From Candidatus Cloacimonadota bacterium (lineage in GTDB: Bacteria > Cloacimonadota > Cloacimonadia > Cloacimonadales > TCS61), in NCBI GenBank assembly GCA_030445745.1, contig JASUTE010000003.1, forward strand, positions 1 through 64,000: DNA of 64,000 bases, in the 5' to 3' direction. Under the pieces are notes generated by a model, which was not told where the DNA came from, did no database searches, and saw nothing but the letters and a program-made list of their open reading frames with translations. A program made the position numbers and the translations under genes. Positions 41,732-50,770 of this stretch are shown here, in pieces. Each line of letters opens with the position of its first letter. The first letter of the stretch is position 1.

Positions 41732-42976
41732 TTAAACCATATTTTCAATGGTATCTTTAATTATCTTAATCGCTTTGTCCAGTTCTTCTTCGCTGATTAC
41801 CAGCGGGGGAGCAAAGCGGATGATATGCTGGTGGGTTGGTTTGGCTAGTAAGCCATTTTCCTTCAGTTTCATGCATACATCCCAGGCTTCTTTGCCTTCT
41901 GTAGGTTTTATAACCACAGCGTTCAAAAGTCCTTTCCCTCGTACAAGCTCTATCATAGGTGAATCGATCTTTTCCATTTCGGCACGGAATTTTTCCCCTA
42001 GGCGCTGGGCACGTTCTGTTAGGTTTTCGTCGCGAACAACTTCCAAAGCTGCCTTGGCAACTGCGCAAGCTAAAGGGAAACCGCCAAAAGTAGAGCCATG
42101 TTCTCCCGGTTTTATGGTCAGCATTATCTCTTTGCTGGCAAGTACAGCAGAAACTGGTAGAACACCTCCCGAAATAGCTTTTCCCAAAATTACTATGTCC
42201 GGTTTCACCTCTTCGTGGTCGCAGGCCAAAAGTTTACCAGTTCTGGCGATACCAGTTTGAACTTCATCTGCCACAAACAGCACGTTGTATTTTTTACAGA
42301 TCTCATAGCATTTTTTCAGATAACCAGCATCGGGCACAAATACACCAGCTTCTCCCTGAATGGGTTCCACTATAAAGGCTGCTGTTTCCGCATGGTTTTC
42401 TTTTAGGAAATCTTCCAGAGCTTGTGGATCGTTGTAGGCAATTTTTTCTATATTAGGAAGGAAGGGGCCGAAACCTTTGCGGCAATCGGGGTCGGTAGAA
42501 GCTGAAATAATTGAAATAGTTCTACCGTGGAAATTACCTTCAGCAAACACCAGTTTCGCTTTGTTTGCGGGGATGCCTTTTACATCGTAACCCCAGCGAC
42601 GAGACAGCTTCATAGCTGTTTCCACAGCCTCTGCGCCTGTGTTCATAGGAAGCACCATATCGTAACCAAAGAATTCAGTTACGAATTTTTCGTATTCACC
42701 CAGTTTGTTATTGTAAAAAGCACGAGAAGTGAGGGTGAGAGTTTGCGCTTGCTCGGTAAGAGCCGCGATGATTTTAGGGTGGCAATGTCCCTGATTCACC
42801 GCTGAATAAGCGGAGAGAAAATCGAAATACTCATTTCCTTCTGGATCCCAAACTTTTGCACCTTTCCCCTTTGCAATTACTACTGGAAGTGGATGGTAAT
42901 TGTGAGCTCCGTAGGTCTCTTCCAATTCCATGGCTTCTTTGCTGCCAATGTGACCATAAACTAATTTTTCTGCCAT
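41732..42976 (-). CDS. rocD: Ornithine aminotransferase
   Basis: A 414-residue class III PLP aminotransferase transferring the delta-amino group of ornithine to 2-oxoglutarate to give glutamate semialdehyde. It shows [30 protein letters not shown], the FHGRT motif, DEVQTG (PLP Asp) and Schiff-base lysine near 265 in [24 protein letters not shown] is the substrate/phosphate loop typical of RocD. Alternatives such as acetylornithine aminotransferase fit less well because of the AYSAVNQGH signature. It fits amino-acid catabolism in this lineage. Confidence 0.92.
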   Translation of the reverse strand: MAEKLVYGHIGSKEAMELEETYGAHNYHPLPVVIAKGKGAKVWDPEGNEYFDFLSAYSAVNQGHCHPKIIAALTEQAQTLTLTSRAFYNNKLGEYEKFVTEFFGYDMVLPMNTGAEAVETAMKLSRRWGYDVKGIPANKAKLVFAEGNFHGRTISIISASTDPDCRKGFGPFLPNIEKIAYNDPQALEDFLKENHAETAAFIVEPIQGEAGVFVPDAGYLKKCYEICKKYNVLFVADEVQTGIARTGKLLACDHEEVKPDIVILGKAISGGVLPVSAVLASKEIMLTIKPGEHGSTFGGFPLACAVAKAALEVVRDENLTERAQRLGEKFRAEMEKIDSPMIELVRGKGLLNAVVIKPTEGKEAWDVCMKLKENGLLAKPTHQHIIRFAPPLVISEEELDKAIKIIKDTIENMV

Positions 42977-43034
42977 AGCTACTCCTAATTATTTTATTAA
43001 AATTTTTACCTTCTCTTCAGATACTTTGCTTAAA

Positions 43035-43040
43035 TGTCAA
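43035..43040 (-). promoter_or_regulatory. rocD: TTGACA -35-like element before rocD
   Basis: Minus-strand TTGACA lies 59 bases before the rocD ATG. TATCTG follows after 11 bases; no element at the standard distance. The 143-base gap between ovoA and rocD holds nothing else recognisable. Confidence 0.3.
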
Positions 43041-43119
43041 TTAAAATCTTTATTAGATAGCTTTTTAGAGCCCAATTCCAACTTTAATTTTCTTTAGTTC
43101 TATGCTTATAACTGGGGGG

Positions 43120-45222
43120 TTATCTCCTTTTATTCCAAACAGTTACCTGGGAAGTTAAATATATAGATTTGCGAGCATTTTGGTGTAATATAAAAGGTAG
43201 CTCAACGGGCTGATGCAACAGCTTGAAGTTGGCAGACAGAATCTGTTTCATAGCATCTAAACTAGTAAAGGGTTCGCCATCTAACCTATAACCGCCTAAC
43301 CAGTTCTCTTTTTCGGTAAATTCATCTTGCCAATCGTAGGTAGAGGCTATTACTAAAACTCCATCTGGCTGTAAGCGCTGGTGGATTATTTGCAACAGAT
43401 TTTGGGGCTTGTAGGCCCTTTCCAGGGCATTTTCAATAACAATAAGGTTATAGCCAGTGTATTTGCTGAGCAGGTTGGAAATATCACCCTGGAAGAAGTT
43501 TACCCTTGCTGCAGTTTCCTTTAAGCCAAAGTCTTTCAGCAATTTTTCGTGGTAGGAAACCAGCTCGCCTTCCTCTGGCAGGGTATAGCGGATAGCTCCG
43601 TTATCTCGCATGTTCACGCCAGCTTTAAGTTGTCTAGCCGAAAAATCCAATCCCGTTACTTCGTGAAATACCTTTGCCAGCTCGAAGCTGGTACGTCCTA
43701 CTTTGCAACCAATGTTCAAAGCTTTTTCTTTGGGAATATCTTGGCTGTTTTCTATAGCTATGGTTGCTAATTTTTGCTCAAAGTTTGGCAACCCCAGTTT
43801 ATTTTTGCCCCAGTGCAGATGGCAATATGTTGTAACATCGGGTTCTTCTTCATAGGTATTCTCTTCTATTTTTACAGGTTCGCTAGTTTCCACATAACGA
43901 AATCCGGCATGTTGGAAGAAATGACGACGGAAGGCATAGCGGGCTGCCAAAGTAGCTTCGTTACCGGTAGAGATCCAGCTGCCGCCTTTCATAAGGTTGT
44001 GTTTTTTATCGAAGGTAGGCGTAGAAAAATCGTCGTAGTAGGGATGAACTTGAAATCCGGTAAAGCCGAATATCGGGGTTTCTGTCCATTGCCACACATT
44101 ACCAATAACGTCGTAAAAGTCGCCAAACTTCAATTCATCTACAGGGCAAGAAGAAGCATAGTATTCCAAGTTTATATTGCCTGGCGCTTTTTCCCAATAA
44201 GGCTGATCTGGTACTTTTTGCAAGTTCCTGAAATGTATCCATTCATCTTCGCTAGGAAGGCGGATAGGTTTGCCGGTTTGGGCACTTATCCAATTACAAA
44301 ACGCTTTGGCTTCCAAATAATTCACTACCACGGGCCAGTTCCAGGGCATATCTATGATGTGCAGCATGGTGCGCAGTTTGAAGTCAGCTTTGGTTTTAAG
44401 CCAAAATTTGGGGATAGTAGCTTGGGTGTAGTTGCGCCAGTTCCAGCCTTCTTCTGTCCACCATTTGGGATTAGTATAGCCGTTGTCATCTACAAATTCC
44501 TTAAATTCGGCATTGGAAACCAAGTATTGGGAAGCTTTAAACGGCTTGATCTCTGCTTCATGAGTGCCAAATTCGTTATCCCAGCCATATAAGGCATGAG
44601 TTTTAGATTTTCCAACCTGCAATTTACCGCCAGCTATGGGCAATAACTTGTTAGTGGGTGCACTACCAGAATTTGGACATAAATTCCAAAAATCTAGTGG
44701 CTTAACTTCCTCAATAGGCAGCTGTCTGATGAGTACAGAGGAAGTTTCCAAATGAATTCGTTCGTGTTCAATGCCCATCATAATCGCCCAAAATGGGTCA
44801 TCCCAGGTAATTGGAATTTTAAGAGGTAGTTTGGAAATAAGCTCGTCCACCAATTGGCGTACTTTATCGCGATATTCTTGAACCTGGGTTAGGGTAGGCC
44901 AATCGTAGTGGGTTTCATCCAGATCATCCCAGCTCATTTCGTCCACACCGATAGCGAATATCGATTCATACTGCGGGTTTATGCGTTTATCTATTAATTT
45001 GGCAATTATCAACTTATTTATATAAAATGCGGCAGTATGGCCGTAGTAAAAAATTAAGGGATGGCGCAAAGGATCAGGGCGCAGGTAGAAAGTTTTTTCC
45101 GATTTCAAAGTTTCGTTCAATTTTTCGTAAAGATCGTAGGTCTGATGAAAATATCTACGGATCTCTTCGCGTTTTTCTTCCGGATTACCACTATTGAGCA
45201 CGATTGTTTTGGTAACTTTCAT
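43120..45222 (-). CDS. ovoA: OvoA-like 5-histidylcysteine sulfoxide synthase fused to methyltransferase
   Basis: A 700-residue protein with the OvoA architecture. The N-terminal DinB-like domain (about 15-190) has FAIGVDEMSWDDLDETHYDWPT and the iron site H-X3-H-X-E at His153, His157 and Glu159. A formylglycine-generating-enzyme-like sulfatase-modifying domain (about 195-455) follows with KGGSWISTGNEATLAARYAFRRHFFQHAGFRYV near 408-440. The C-terminal methyltransferase (about 475-700) shows NIGCKVGRTSFELAKVF and VTGLDFSARQ. Studied OvoA enzymes join cysteine and histidine through an O2-dependent non-haem iron reaction, and the methyltransferase makes ovothiol A. It follows the PLP lyase gene by 13 bases. 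Oxygen dependence is unexpected if the host is a strict anaerobe. Confidence 0.85.
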   Translation of the reverse strand: MKVTKTIVLNSGNPEEKREEIRRYFHQTYDLYEKLNETLKSEKTFYLRPDPLRHPLIFYYGHTAAFYINKLIIAKLIDKRINPQYESIFAIGVDEMSWDDLDETHYDWPTLTQVQEYRDKVRQLVDELISKLPLKIPITWDDPFWAIMMGIEHERIHLETSSVLIRQLPIEEVKPLDFWNLCPNSGSAPTNKLLPIAGGKLQVGKSKTHALYGWDNEFGTHEAEIKPFKASQYLVSNAEFKEFVDDNGYTNPKWWTEEGWNWRNYTQATIPKFWLKTKADFKLRTMLHIIDMPWNWPVVVNYLEAKAFCNWISAQTGKPIRLPSEDEWIHFRNLQKVPDQPYWEKAPGNINLEYYASSCPVDELKFGDFYDVIGNVWQWTETPIFGFTGFQVHPYYDDFSTPTFDKKHNLMKGGSWISTGNEATLAARYAFRRHFFQHAGFRYVETSEPVKIEENTYEEEPDVTTYCHLHWGKNKLGLPNFEQKLATIAIENSQDIPKEKALNIGCKVGRTSFELAKVFHEVTGLDFSARQLKAGVNMRDNGAIRYTLPEEGELVSYHEKLLKDFGLKETAARVNFFQGDISNLLSKYTGYNLIVIENALERAYKPQNLLQIIHQRLQPDGVLVIASTYDWQDEFTEKENWLGGYRLDGEPFTSLDAMKQILSANFKLLHQPVELPFILHQNARKSIYLTSQVTVWNKRR

Positions 45223-45235
45223 GTTATCTCCTTTT

Positions 45236-46399
45236 TTAAAATGGGAAAATGACTTTTAATCTTTGCAATGCTGTTTGCAGATATTGGCGCGGACAACCAA
45301 AGTTAAGACGCATAAAACCTTTACCATTCGAGCCGTATTGAGTGCCACTTACTAAGCCTAATTTAGCTTTTTTGTAAATTATCTCTTCCAAATGGGTTTG
45401 TGATAGTCCAAAATGAGAAAAATTCAACCAGGCCAGATAGGTTCCCTGCAGGTTGGTAACTTCGATTCCTAAATTTTCACATTCTTCTTTTACAAATTTA
45501 TAATTTTCATAAAGATATTCCAGCAATGCTTCCAACCACTCTTCACCATCTTGATAGGCAGCTTGGTAGGCAGCAGTAGTAAGCGGATTTCCTAAATGTA
45601 AGGCATTTTTATCTAAGTGATTTTTCAAAAGCGCAAAGGTTATTTTATTGGGAATTACAGCAAAACCACCACCCAAACCGGCAATGTTAAAAGTTTTACC
45701 AGGCGAAGTTAAAGTTATAGTTTGCTGAGCAATGTTGCTTCCTAAACTGGCCAGGGGTATGTGTTTATTAGGAGAAAACACCAGATCAAAATGAATTTCA
45801 TCGGAAACTATCAAAACCTGATATTTAATAGCCAGATTTGCCAGTTTTACCAGTTCGTCCCGCTGCCAAACTCGTCCTACCGGATTGTGGGGACTGCAAA
45901 ACAGGATCATCTTTATCCCTTGTTTTAGTTTTTCTTCCAGCTCCGCGAAATTAATACGATACTCATTATTTTCCAAATACAAATTACTTACTTCCAAACT
46001 GCGCTGGTTAAGCTTTATAGCCTTGAAAAAAGGATCATAAACTGGTGAAAATAACAAAACTTTATCATCGGGATTGGTAAGCGCTTGAATGCAGAAATTT
46101 ATTGCTGGTACTACCCCGGGTACATCTAAAATCCAGTTAGGTTCGATCTGCCAGTTGTGCCTCTTTTGCAGCCAATGAGTAAAACTGTCGTAGTAAGTTT
46201 GCGGACGCAGGCTGTAGCCATAAACCGGATGTTGGTTTCTTCTTGCAATAGCTGCTTGAATAGGTGGAGCAATAGCGAAATCCATATCTGCTACCCATAG
46301 TGGCAACAGATCTTCATATCCAAATTTTTTATGCAGCAGCTTCCATTTAATGCTATCACTTTTATCTCGCTCTATTGGTGTATCAAAGTCAAATTTCAT
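45236..46399 (-). CDS. MalY/PatB-type PLP C-S lyase, candidate OvoB
   Basis: A 387-residue fold-type I PLP enzyme of the MalY/PatB cystathionine beta-lyase group: LPLWVADMDFAIAPPI near 28-43, YGYSLRPQTYYDSFTHWL, FCSPHNPVGRVW, SDEIHFDLVF, and Schiff-base lysine near 234 in SPGKTFNIAGLGG. Ovothiol synthesis requires a PLP beta-lyase (OvoB) to cleave the OvoA product, and this gene is 13 bases upstream of ovoA on the same strand, so OvoB is the most economical reading; general cystathionine/cysteine desulfhydrase activity is the alternative. The ATG at 46399 follows GGAGG; the longer frame adds an unrelated N-terminus. Confidence 0.82.
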   Translation of the reverse strand: MKFDFDTPIERDKSDSIKWKLLHKKFGYEDLLPLWVADMDFAIAPPIQAAIARRNQHPVYGYSLRPQTYYDSFTHWLQKRHNWQIEPNWILDVPGVVPAINFCIQALTNPDDKVLLFSPVYDPFFKAIKLNQRSLEVSNLYLENNEYRINFAELEEKLKQGIKMILFCSPHNPVGRVWQRDELVKLANLAIKYQVLIVSDEIHFDLVFSPNKHIPLASLGSNIAQQTITLTSPGKTFNIAGLGGGFAVIPNKITFALLKNHLDKNALHLGNPLTTAAYQAAYQDGEEWLEALLEYLYENYKFVKEECENLGIEVTNLQGTYLAWLNFSHFGLSQTHLEEIIYKKAKLGLVSGTQYGSNGKGFMRLNFGCPRQYLQTALQRLKVIFPF

Positions 46400-46497
46400 A
46401 AAGCCTCCTGAAACTAAAATTGAATTTTCCAAGATAATAGCAAGCATTTTTTCCACACAGTTTTGTCTAAATAAGAAATACTGGACAGTAGATTTGC

Positions 46498-46503
46498 TTG
46501 ACA
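46498..46503 (+). promoter_or_regulatory. TTGACA -35-like element before the glycosyltransferase
   Basis: TTGACA lies 44 bases before the ATG at 46542, in the divergent gap between the lyase and glycosyltransferase genes. A T-rich stretch follows but no TATAAT. Confidence 0.3.
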
Positions 46504-46541
46504 TAATTGGTGTGTTTTCTTCTTTTTAAAAGGAAATTTTT

Positions 46542-47246
46542 ATGAAAGCAGAGCGAAAAAATACAGCAATAATAGTTCCTATTTATAATTCTTATGAATT
46601 TTTGGAAGAATTATTGGTAAGAATAAAGCAGTTCACTGCTTTGGAAAATGTTTTTATTATCGATGACGGTTCGAAAGAGATCGTTTTTGGTTTGGTGCCA
46701 TCTGAAGTTCATTTTTTACAGCATAAAAAAAATTTAGGAAAGGGCGCTGCTTTGCAAACTGGTTTTAAAGCTGCCTTGGAAGCAGGATATAGTTTTGCCT
46801 TAACTATCGATAGCGATTTGCAGCATAAACCAGAAGAAATGAGAAAATTTATAGAATACCAAAATAGGAACGAATGTGATATGGTAATTGGGAAAAGAGA
46901 TTTTCAAGATGCAAAAATGCCTTGGCAGCGTAAATTAAGTAATAGCTGTACCAGCAAAATGTTATCTTGGGTAACGCGGCAGAAAATTTATGATTCTCAA
47001 TGCGGTTTTCGGCTTTATAATCTGCAAATTCTACGCACTCAGCAGTTTGTATCGCAAAGGTATCAGTTTGAAACAGAAATATTGCTGAGGTATGCTGCCC
47101 AAGATGCAAAGATTGGTTTCGTACCCATAGCAACTATCTATGGTGAGGAACAAAGCCATATCTCGCACCTGCGCGATATTTGGAATTTCTTGAAAATTTT
47201 TATAAAAGAGATAAGGAGAAATAATGAATATATTGTTAACAAATGA
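46542..47246 (+). CDS. Family 2 glycosyltransferase (polyprenyl-phosphate sugar transferase type)
   Basis: A 234-residue GT-A enzyme. VPIYNSYEFLEELLVRI near 12-28, KNLGKGAALQTGFKAAL near 64-80 and the metal-binding DSD in LTIDSDLQHKPEEM near 87-100 match the DPM1/dolichyl-phosphate mannosyltransferase-like group. There is no C-terminal membrane anchor, so it may be soluble or peripheral. Sugar and acceptor unknown. Its last 23 bases overlap surE, indicating one transcript. Confidence 0.85.
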   Translation: MKAERKNTAIIVPIYNSYEFLEELLVRIKQFTALENVFIIDDGSKEIVFGLVPSEVHFLQHKKNLGKGAALQTGFKAALEAGYSFALTIDSDLQHKPEEMRKFIEYQNRNECDMVIGKRDFQDAKMPWQRKLSNSCTSKMLSWVTRQKIYDSQCGFRLYNLQILRTQQFVSQRYQFETEILLRYAAQDAKIGFVPIATIYGEEQSHISHLRDIWNFLKIFIKEIRRNNEYIVNK

Positions 47247-47970
47247 CGATGGGATCAATGCACGAGGGATAAATGTCCTCTATGAATATCTGCAAGAACT
47301 CGGACACACACTTTTTGTGGTGGCGCCTGATAAACAGCAAAGCGCTACTTCACATTCCATTACCTTGCACAATCCTTTGCGTATTATTAAACAAAAAAAA
47401 CATTTTTATGCTGTTAATGGTACTCCCACCGATTGTGTTATTTTAGCTGAACAGGTGATAACCAAAGAAAGGATCGATCTGGTGATCTCGGGAATTAATG
47501 CAGGACCAAATATGGGTGAAGATATTCTCTATTCTGGCACAGTAGCTGCTGCACTGGAAGCTATGTTTATCAAAATACCTTCTGTTGCCGTTTCAATGGC
47601 AGCTTATACCGACCAAAAATTCAATACTGGCGCTAAGTTCATAGTAGAATTTCTAAAAAAAGGTATGGAAAAAGTTATAAAGCAAGGTGAGATGTTCAAT
47701 ATCAATATTCCTAACTTAGAATATGAAGATGTGAAAGGGATAAACATAACTAAATTAGGACATCGTCATTATGAAGACTTTGTAAAAAAACAGCAAGATC
47801 CGCGTGGCAGAAATATATATTGGATTGGTGGTAAAGCGATTTGGGGTCAAGAGGAAGGCACCGATTCTAAGTCTGTTTCCGATGGTTTTGTTTCCATCAC
47901 TCCAATGGCACCCAAATTTACTCAAGAAGATTCTTTTAAAAAACTACAAAATTGGTTGGAACAAAAATGA
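47224..47970 (+). CDS. surE: 5'/3'-nucleotidase SurE
   Basis: A 248-residue metal-dependent phosphatase acting on nucleoside monophosphates. N-terminal MNILLTNDDGINARGINVL carries the metal-binding NDD, and APDKQQSATSHSIT, VNGTPTDCV and SGINAGPNMGEDILYSGTVAAA follow as in the family. ATG follows AAGGAGAAATA. It overlaps pcm as ATGA; surE-pcm pairing is common in bacteria (stress/stationary phase). Confidence 0.95.
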   Translation: MNILLTNDDGINARGINVLYEYLQELGHTLFVVAPDKQQSATSHSITLHNPLRIIKQKKHFYAVNGTPTDCVILAEQVITKERIDLVISGINAGPNMGEDILYSGTVAAALEAMFIKIPSVAVSMAAYTDQKFNTGAKFIVEFLKKGMEKVIKQGEMFNINIPNLEYEDVKGINITKLGHRHYEDFVKKQQDPRGRNIYWIGGKAIWGQEEGTDSKSVSDGFVSITPMAPKFTQEDSFKKLQNWLEQK

Positions 47971-48614
47971 AATTTGCCGATCAGAGAAAACTGATGGTAG
48001 AACAGCAACTGATAGCAAGGGGAATAACAGACGAAAGAGTATTGGCTGCTTTTGCCAAAGTCCCTCGGGAAAAATTTGTACCCTATGAGCTACAACATTT
48101 AGCATATCAGGATGCGCCACTGGCCATAGGAGGTGGGCAAACTATCTCGCAACCATACATAGTAGCTATTATGTTACAAGAATTACATTTGCAAACTCAA
48201 GATATCACTTTGGAAATAGGCACCGGTTCGGGTTACCAGACAGCTCTTTTGGCAGAATTAACTAAGCAGGTTTATACAATAGAGCGAGTTTGGAAATTGA
48301 TAAATAAAGCTAAAAAAACATTACTGGAAATGGGCTATGAAAATATTTATTTTCGTTATGGGGATGGAAGTTTGGGTTGGCAGGAAAAGAATAAAACAGA
48401 CATGAGATTTAATAAAATAGTGGTAGCAGCTGCAGCTCCTGGTGTACCCCCTTCTCTACAGCAACAGTTAGCCAAAGGTGGGCGCTTAGTAATTCCTATA
48501 GGTTCTCGTTTTATGCAACAACTCACTGTGGTTACCAAACAAAATGGCGAAATAGCGGAATATAGCGAAGATGGCTGCACTTTTGTACCCTTAATTGGTA
48601 AAGAAGGTTGGTAG
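47967..48614 (+). CDS. pcm: Protein-L-isoaspartate O-methyltransferase
   Basis: A 215-residue SAM enzyme that starts repair of isoaspartyl residues. It shows VLAAFAKVPREKFVP near 26-40, GGGQTISQPYIVAIML near 56-71, the SAM loop LEIGTGSGYQTALLAEL and the C-terminal FVPLIGKEGW. The ATG at 47967 overlaps the surE stop; an in-frame upstream start would add five residues only. Confidence 0.94.
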   Translation: MKFADQRKLMVEQQLIARGITDERVLAAFAKVPREKFVPYELQHLAYQDAPLAIGGGQTISQPYIVAIMLQELHLQTQDITLEIGTGSGYQTALLAELTKQVYTIERVWKLINKAKKTLLEMGYENIYFRYGDGSLGWQEKNKTDMRFNKIVVAAAAPGVPPSLQQQLAKGGRLVIPIGSRFMQQLTVVTKQNGEIAEYSEDGCTFVPLIGKEGW

Positions 48615-48617
48615 TTG

Positions 48618-49253
48618 ATGAAAAAAATAGTGGTAATTTTAACACTGATAGCAATTTTATTGCCATTGATAGCTGCAACAGATTACGAACAAGATTTAAA
48701 CACAAAGATAGATAAAATGTCAGTTTCCAGCGAAGTTAAGGTATTTTTTATTTCTATGGTACCTATCTTCGAGTTGCGAGGAGCAATTCCAATAGGTATT
48801 TTGCGTTATCAACTTCCCGTTTGGAAAACATATCCAATAGCTGTAGTAGGAAATATGATACCGATTTTTTTATTGCTGCTTTTCTACGATCTTATTACCA
48901 AACTTTTTTTTCGAGTGCCTTTTTTAAAAAAAATTTTAGAAAAGCTTTTTGAGCGTACTCGTCGTAAAAGCAAGTTAGTAGAAAAATACGAAGAGCTGGG
49001 GCTGATGTTGTTTGTGTCCATTCCACTTCCGGTTACTGGCGCTTGGACAGGCTCGCTGGCAGCTTATATTTTCGGACTTAGTTTTTGGAAATCGATTATG
49101 TTTATTTTATTTGGTGTGATGTTTGCTGGTGTATTGGTAACTATTCTAACAAAGATGGGATGGTTTGGTGCTGCTTTGGCTTTTATCGCCTTCAGTGCTA
49201 TATTAATTAACTCATTTATCAAGAAGAGGAGGATCCAAAATGAGAAAATTTAG
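48618..49253 (+). CDS. Small-multidrug-export-like (COG2426) membrane protein
   Basis: A 211-residue membrane protein with the family motif ISMVPIFELRGAIPIGI near 45-61, a second half with VSIPLPVTGAWTGSLAAYIFGL, and about four to five membrane spans. The family name is historical; transport has not been established for most members. An N-terminal signal-like segment (1-21) precedes the conserved domain, longer than many relatives. It follows pcm by three bases and overlaps the beta-helix gene by 14. Confidence 0.75.
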   Translation: MKKIVVILTLIAILLPLIAATDYEQDLNTKIDKMSVSSEVKVFFISMVPIFELRGAIPIGILRYQLPVWKTYPIAVVGNMIPIFLLLLFYDLITKLFFRVPFLKKILEKLFERTRRKSKLVEKYEELGLMLFVSIPLPVTGAWTGSLAAYIFGLSFWKSIMFILFGVMFAGVLVTILTKMGWFGAALAFIAFSAILINSFIKKRRIQNEKI

Positions 49254-50703
49254 TTTTATTATTTTTTTAGTTTTTGTACCTTTGTTTTTAGGTGCAATCG
49301 AAGTGTCTGGAGAGCAATTTGGTAGCTGGGAAGCTGTTAATAATCCCTATGAAGTAGTAGGAGAAATTACGGTTCCGGCTGGAGAAACATTAATAATAGA
49401 ACCTGGAGTTCAGGTTGTGGTAAACGGCGATTTTAAAATAACTGCCTTGGGAAATATAATAGCAGATGGAAATGCAGACGAAAATATTGCTTTTGCTGCT
49501 GCTGAACGATTTTCCTGGGGAGGTATTAGACTGGAAGATGAGGCAATTGCTAGCAGTTTTAGCTTCTGTAATGTTACCGATGCCAAATATGGTATTAATT
49601 CAGTAGATTCGCCAGTAACTATTTCCGACTGCTATTTTAGTAACTGTGAAAAAGCAATTCATATTTTTGGTTTAGGAAATCCTGAGCCACCAGAAGTAAT
49701 TGTGCAAAACAATGTAATAGAAAATTGTGATCAGAACGGTATTTACATTGTGGAAAATTCTAATGCAATCATCCAGAATAACGAACTTAGCAGTTGTGCC
49801 TTAGATGAAAGTCCACGAGGTGCAATTATGCTTAGTAGCCAAGGCGGTCCTTGCAGTCCTGTTATTCAAAACAACTACATTCATCATAATGTATGGCAAG
49901 GGATCTCAGCTTTGGATATTACAGGTGGACAAAACATACTTCCCTATATAGCTGAAAATGAAATTTGCTACAATCTTACGGGAATCTATCTTTTTTATGC
50001 TAGCGGAGTTGTGGAAAACAATTATATCCATGATAATTTTGTGGAAGGTGATCCCAATTCTGGTGCTGGCATAATGGTAGGTGGTAGCAGTAGTAATCCT
50101 ATAATTACCAAAAACGAGATAACCGGAAATTTCTGTGCAGTGTTTTTGAATCAGGATGCTACAGCTAACTTGGGCAATTTGAATAACGATAGTGACGAGG
50201 ATGATGGTGAGAACTATTTCCACGATAATGTCGATGGTAGTGGCTTTAACTGGAGTATTTACAATTTTTCCAGCCAAGATGTAATGGCCGAAAACAACCA
50301 ATGGGATAGCAACGATAACACAGAAATTGCTGAAACCATTTTCGATGGAGAAGATAATTCTTCCTACGGTATTGTAGATTTCGAACCAATTTTGGTTGTA
50401 GATAACGATTCTGAAAATGTAGTTCTACCTATCGATGCAATTCAAAATTATCCAAATCCATTCAATCCTACCACCACTATCGAGTTCAATTTACTACATA
50501 ATTCGCAAGTAGAGATAGTTATTTATAATTCTAAAGGTCAAAAAATTAAAAATTGGCCTTCGCAATACCGAGAAAAAGGGAAACAGCAAGTGGTGTGGAA
50601 CGGAGTTAATAATAGCGGACAGCCAGTTGCTAGTGGAGTTTATTTCTTTAAAATTCAAACTCCCACAATTTCCCAAACAGATAAAATGCTATTAATAAAA
50701 TAA
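49240..50703 (+). CDS. Exported right-handed beta-helix protein with sorting/FlgD-Ig domain
   Basis: A 487-residue secreted protein. Signal peptide about 1-19. After a lead-in VPAGETLIIEPGVQVVVNGDFKI, residues about 90-370 are parallel beta-helix repeats (VQNNVIENCDQNGIYIVENS, IQNNYIHHNVWQGISAL, VENNYIHDNF). The C-terminal domain begins [16 protein letters not shown] and ends SQTDKMLLIK. Such proteins often bind or cleave polysaccharides, but no lyase active site is evident. It shares the C-terminal domain with four proteins in 31-41 kb. RBS GAGGAGG precedes the ATG at a normal distance. Confidence 0.8.
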   Translation: MRKFSFIIFLVFVPLFLGAIEVSGEQFGSWEAVNNPYEVVGEITVPAGETLIIEPGVQVVVNGDFKITALGNIIADGNADENIAFAAAERFSWGGIRLEDEAIASSFSFCNVTDAKYGINSVDSPVTISDCYFSNCEKAIHIFGLGNPEPPEVIVQNNVIENCDQNGIYIVENSNAIIQNNELSSCALDESPRGAIMLSSQGGPCSPVIQNNYIHHNVWQGISALDITGGQNILPYIAENEICYNLTGIYLFYASGVVENNYIHDNFVEGDPNSGAGIMVGGSSSNPIITKNEITGNFCAVFLNQDATANLGNLNNDSDEDDGENYFHDNVDGSGFNWSIYNFSSQDVMAENNQWDSNDNTEIAETIFDGEDNSSYGIVDFEPILVVDNDSENVVLPIDAIQNYPNPFNPTTTIEFNLLHNSQVEIVIYNSKGQKIKNWPSQYREKGKQQVVWNGVNNSGQPVASGVYFFKIQTPTISQTDKMLLIK

Positions 50704-50712
50704 TGAATTTAT

Positions 50713-50718
50713 TTGACA
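50713..50718 (+). promoter_or_regulatory. TTGACA -35-like element before the SPT-like gene
   Basis: TTGACA lies 58 bases before the ATG at 50771; CATAAA follows after 11 bases. The 67-base gap after the beta-helix gene holds only this signal and the RBS AAGTAAGGAAAATGT. Confidence 0.3.
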
Positions 50719-50770
50719 CAATTGTAGTCCATAAAAATGGTGATAAAAATTAGAAAAGTAAGGAAAATGT

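Noticed and set aside
41748-42260. A 170-codon plus-strand frame opposite rocD
   Set aside because: Antisense to the catalytic core of ornithine aminotransferase, Ser-rich shadow composition, no RBS.
43549-45252. Several long plus-strand open frames opposite ovoA (up to 272 codons)
   Set aside because: They lie entirely antisense to a gene with strong family motifs, lack RBSs and have no protein-like motifs; they are shadow frames.
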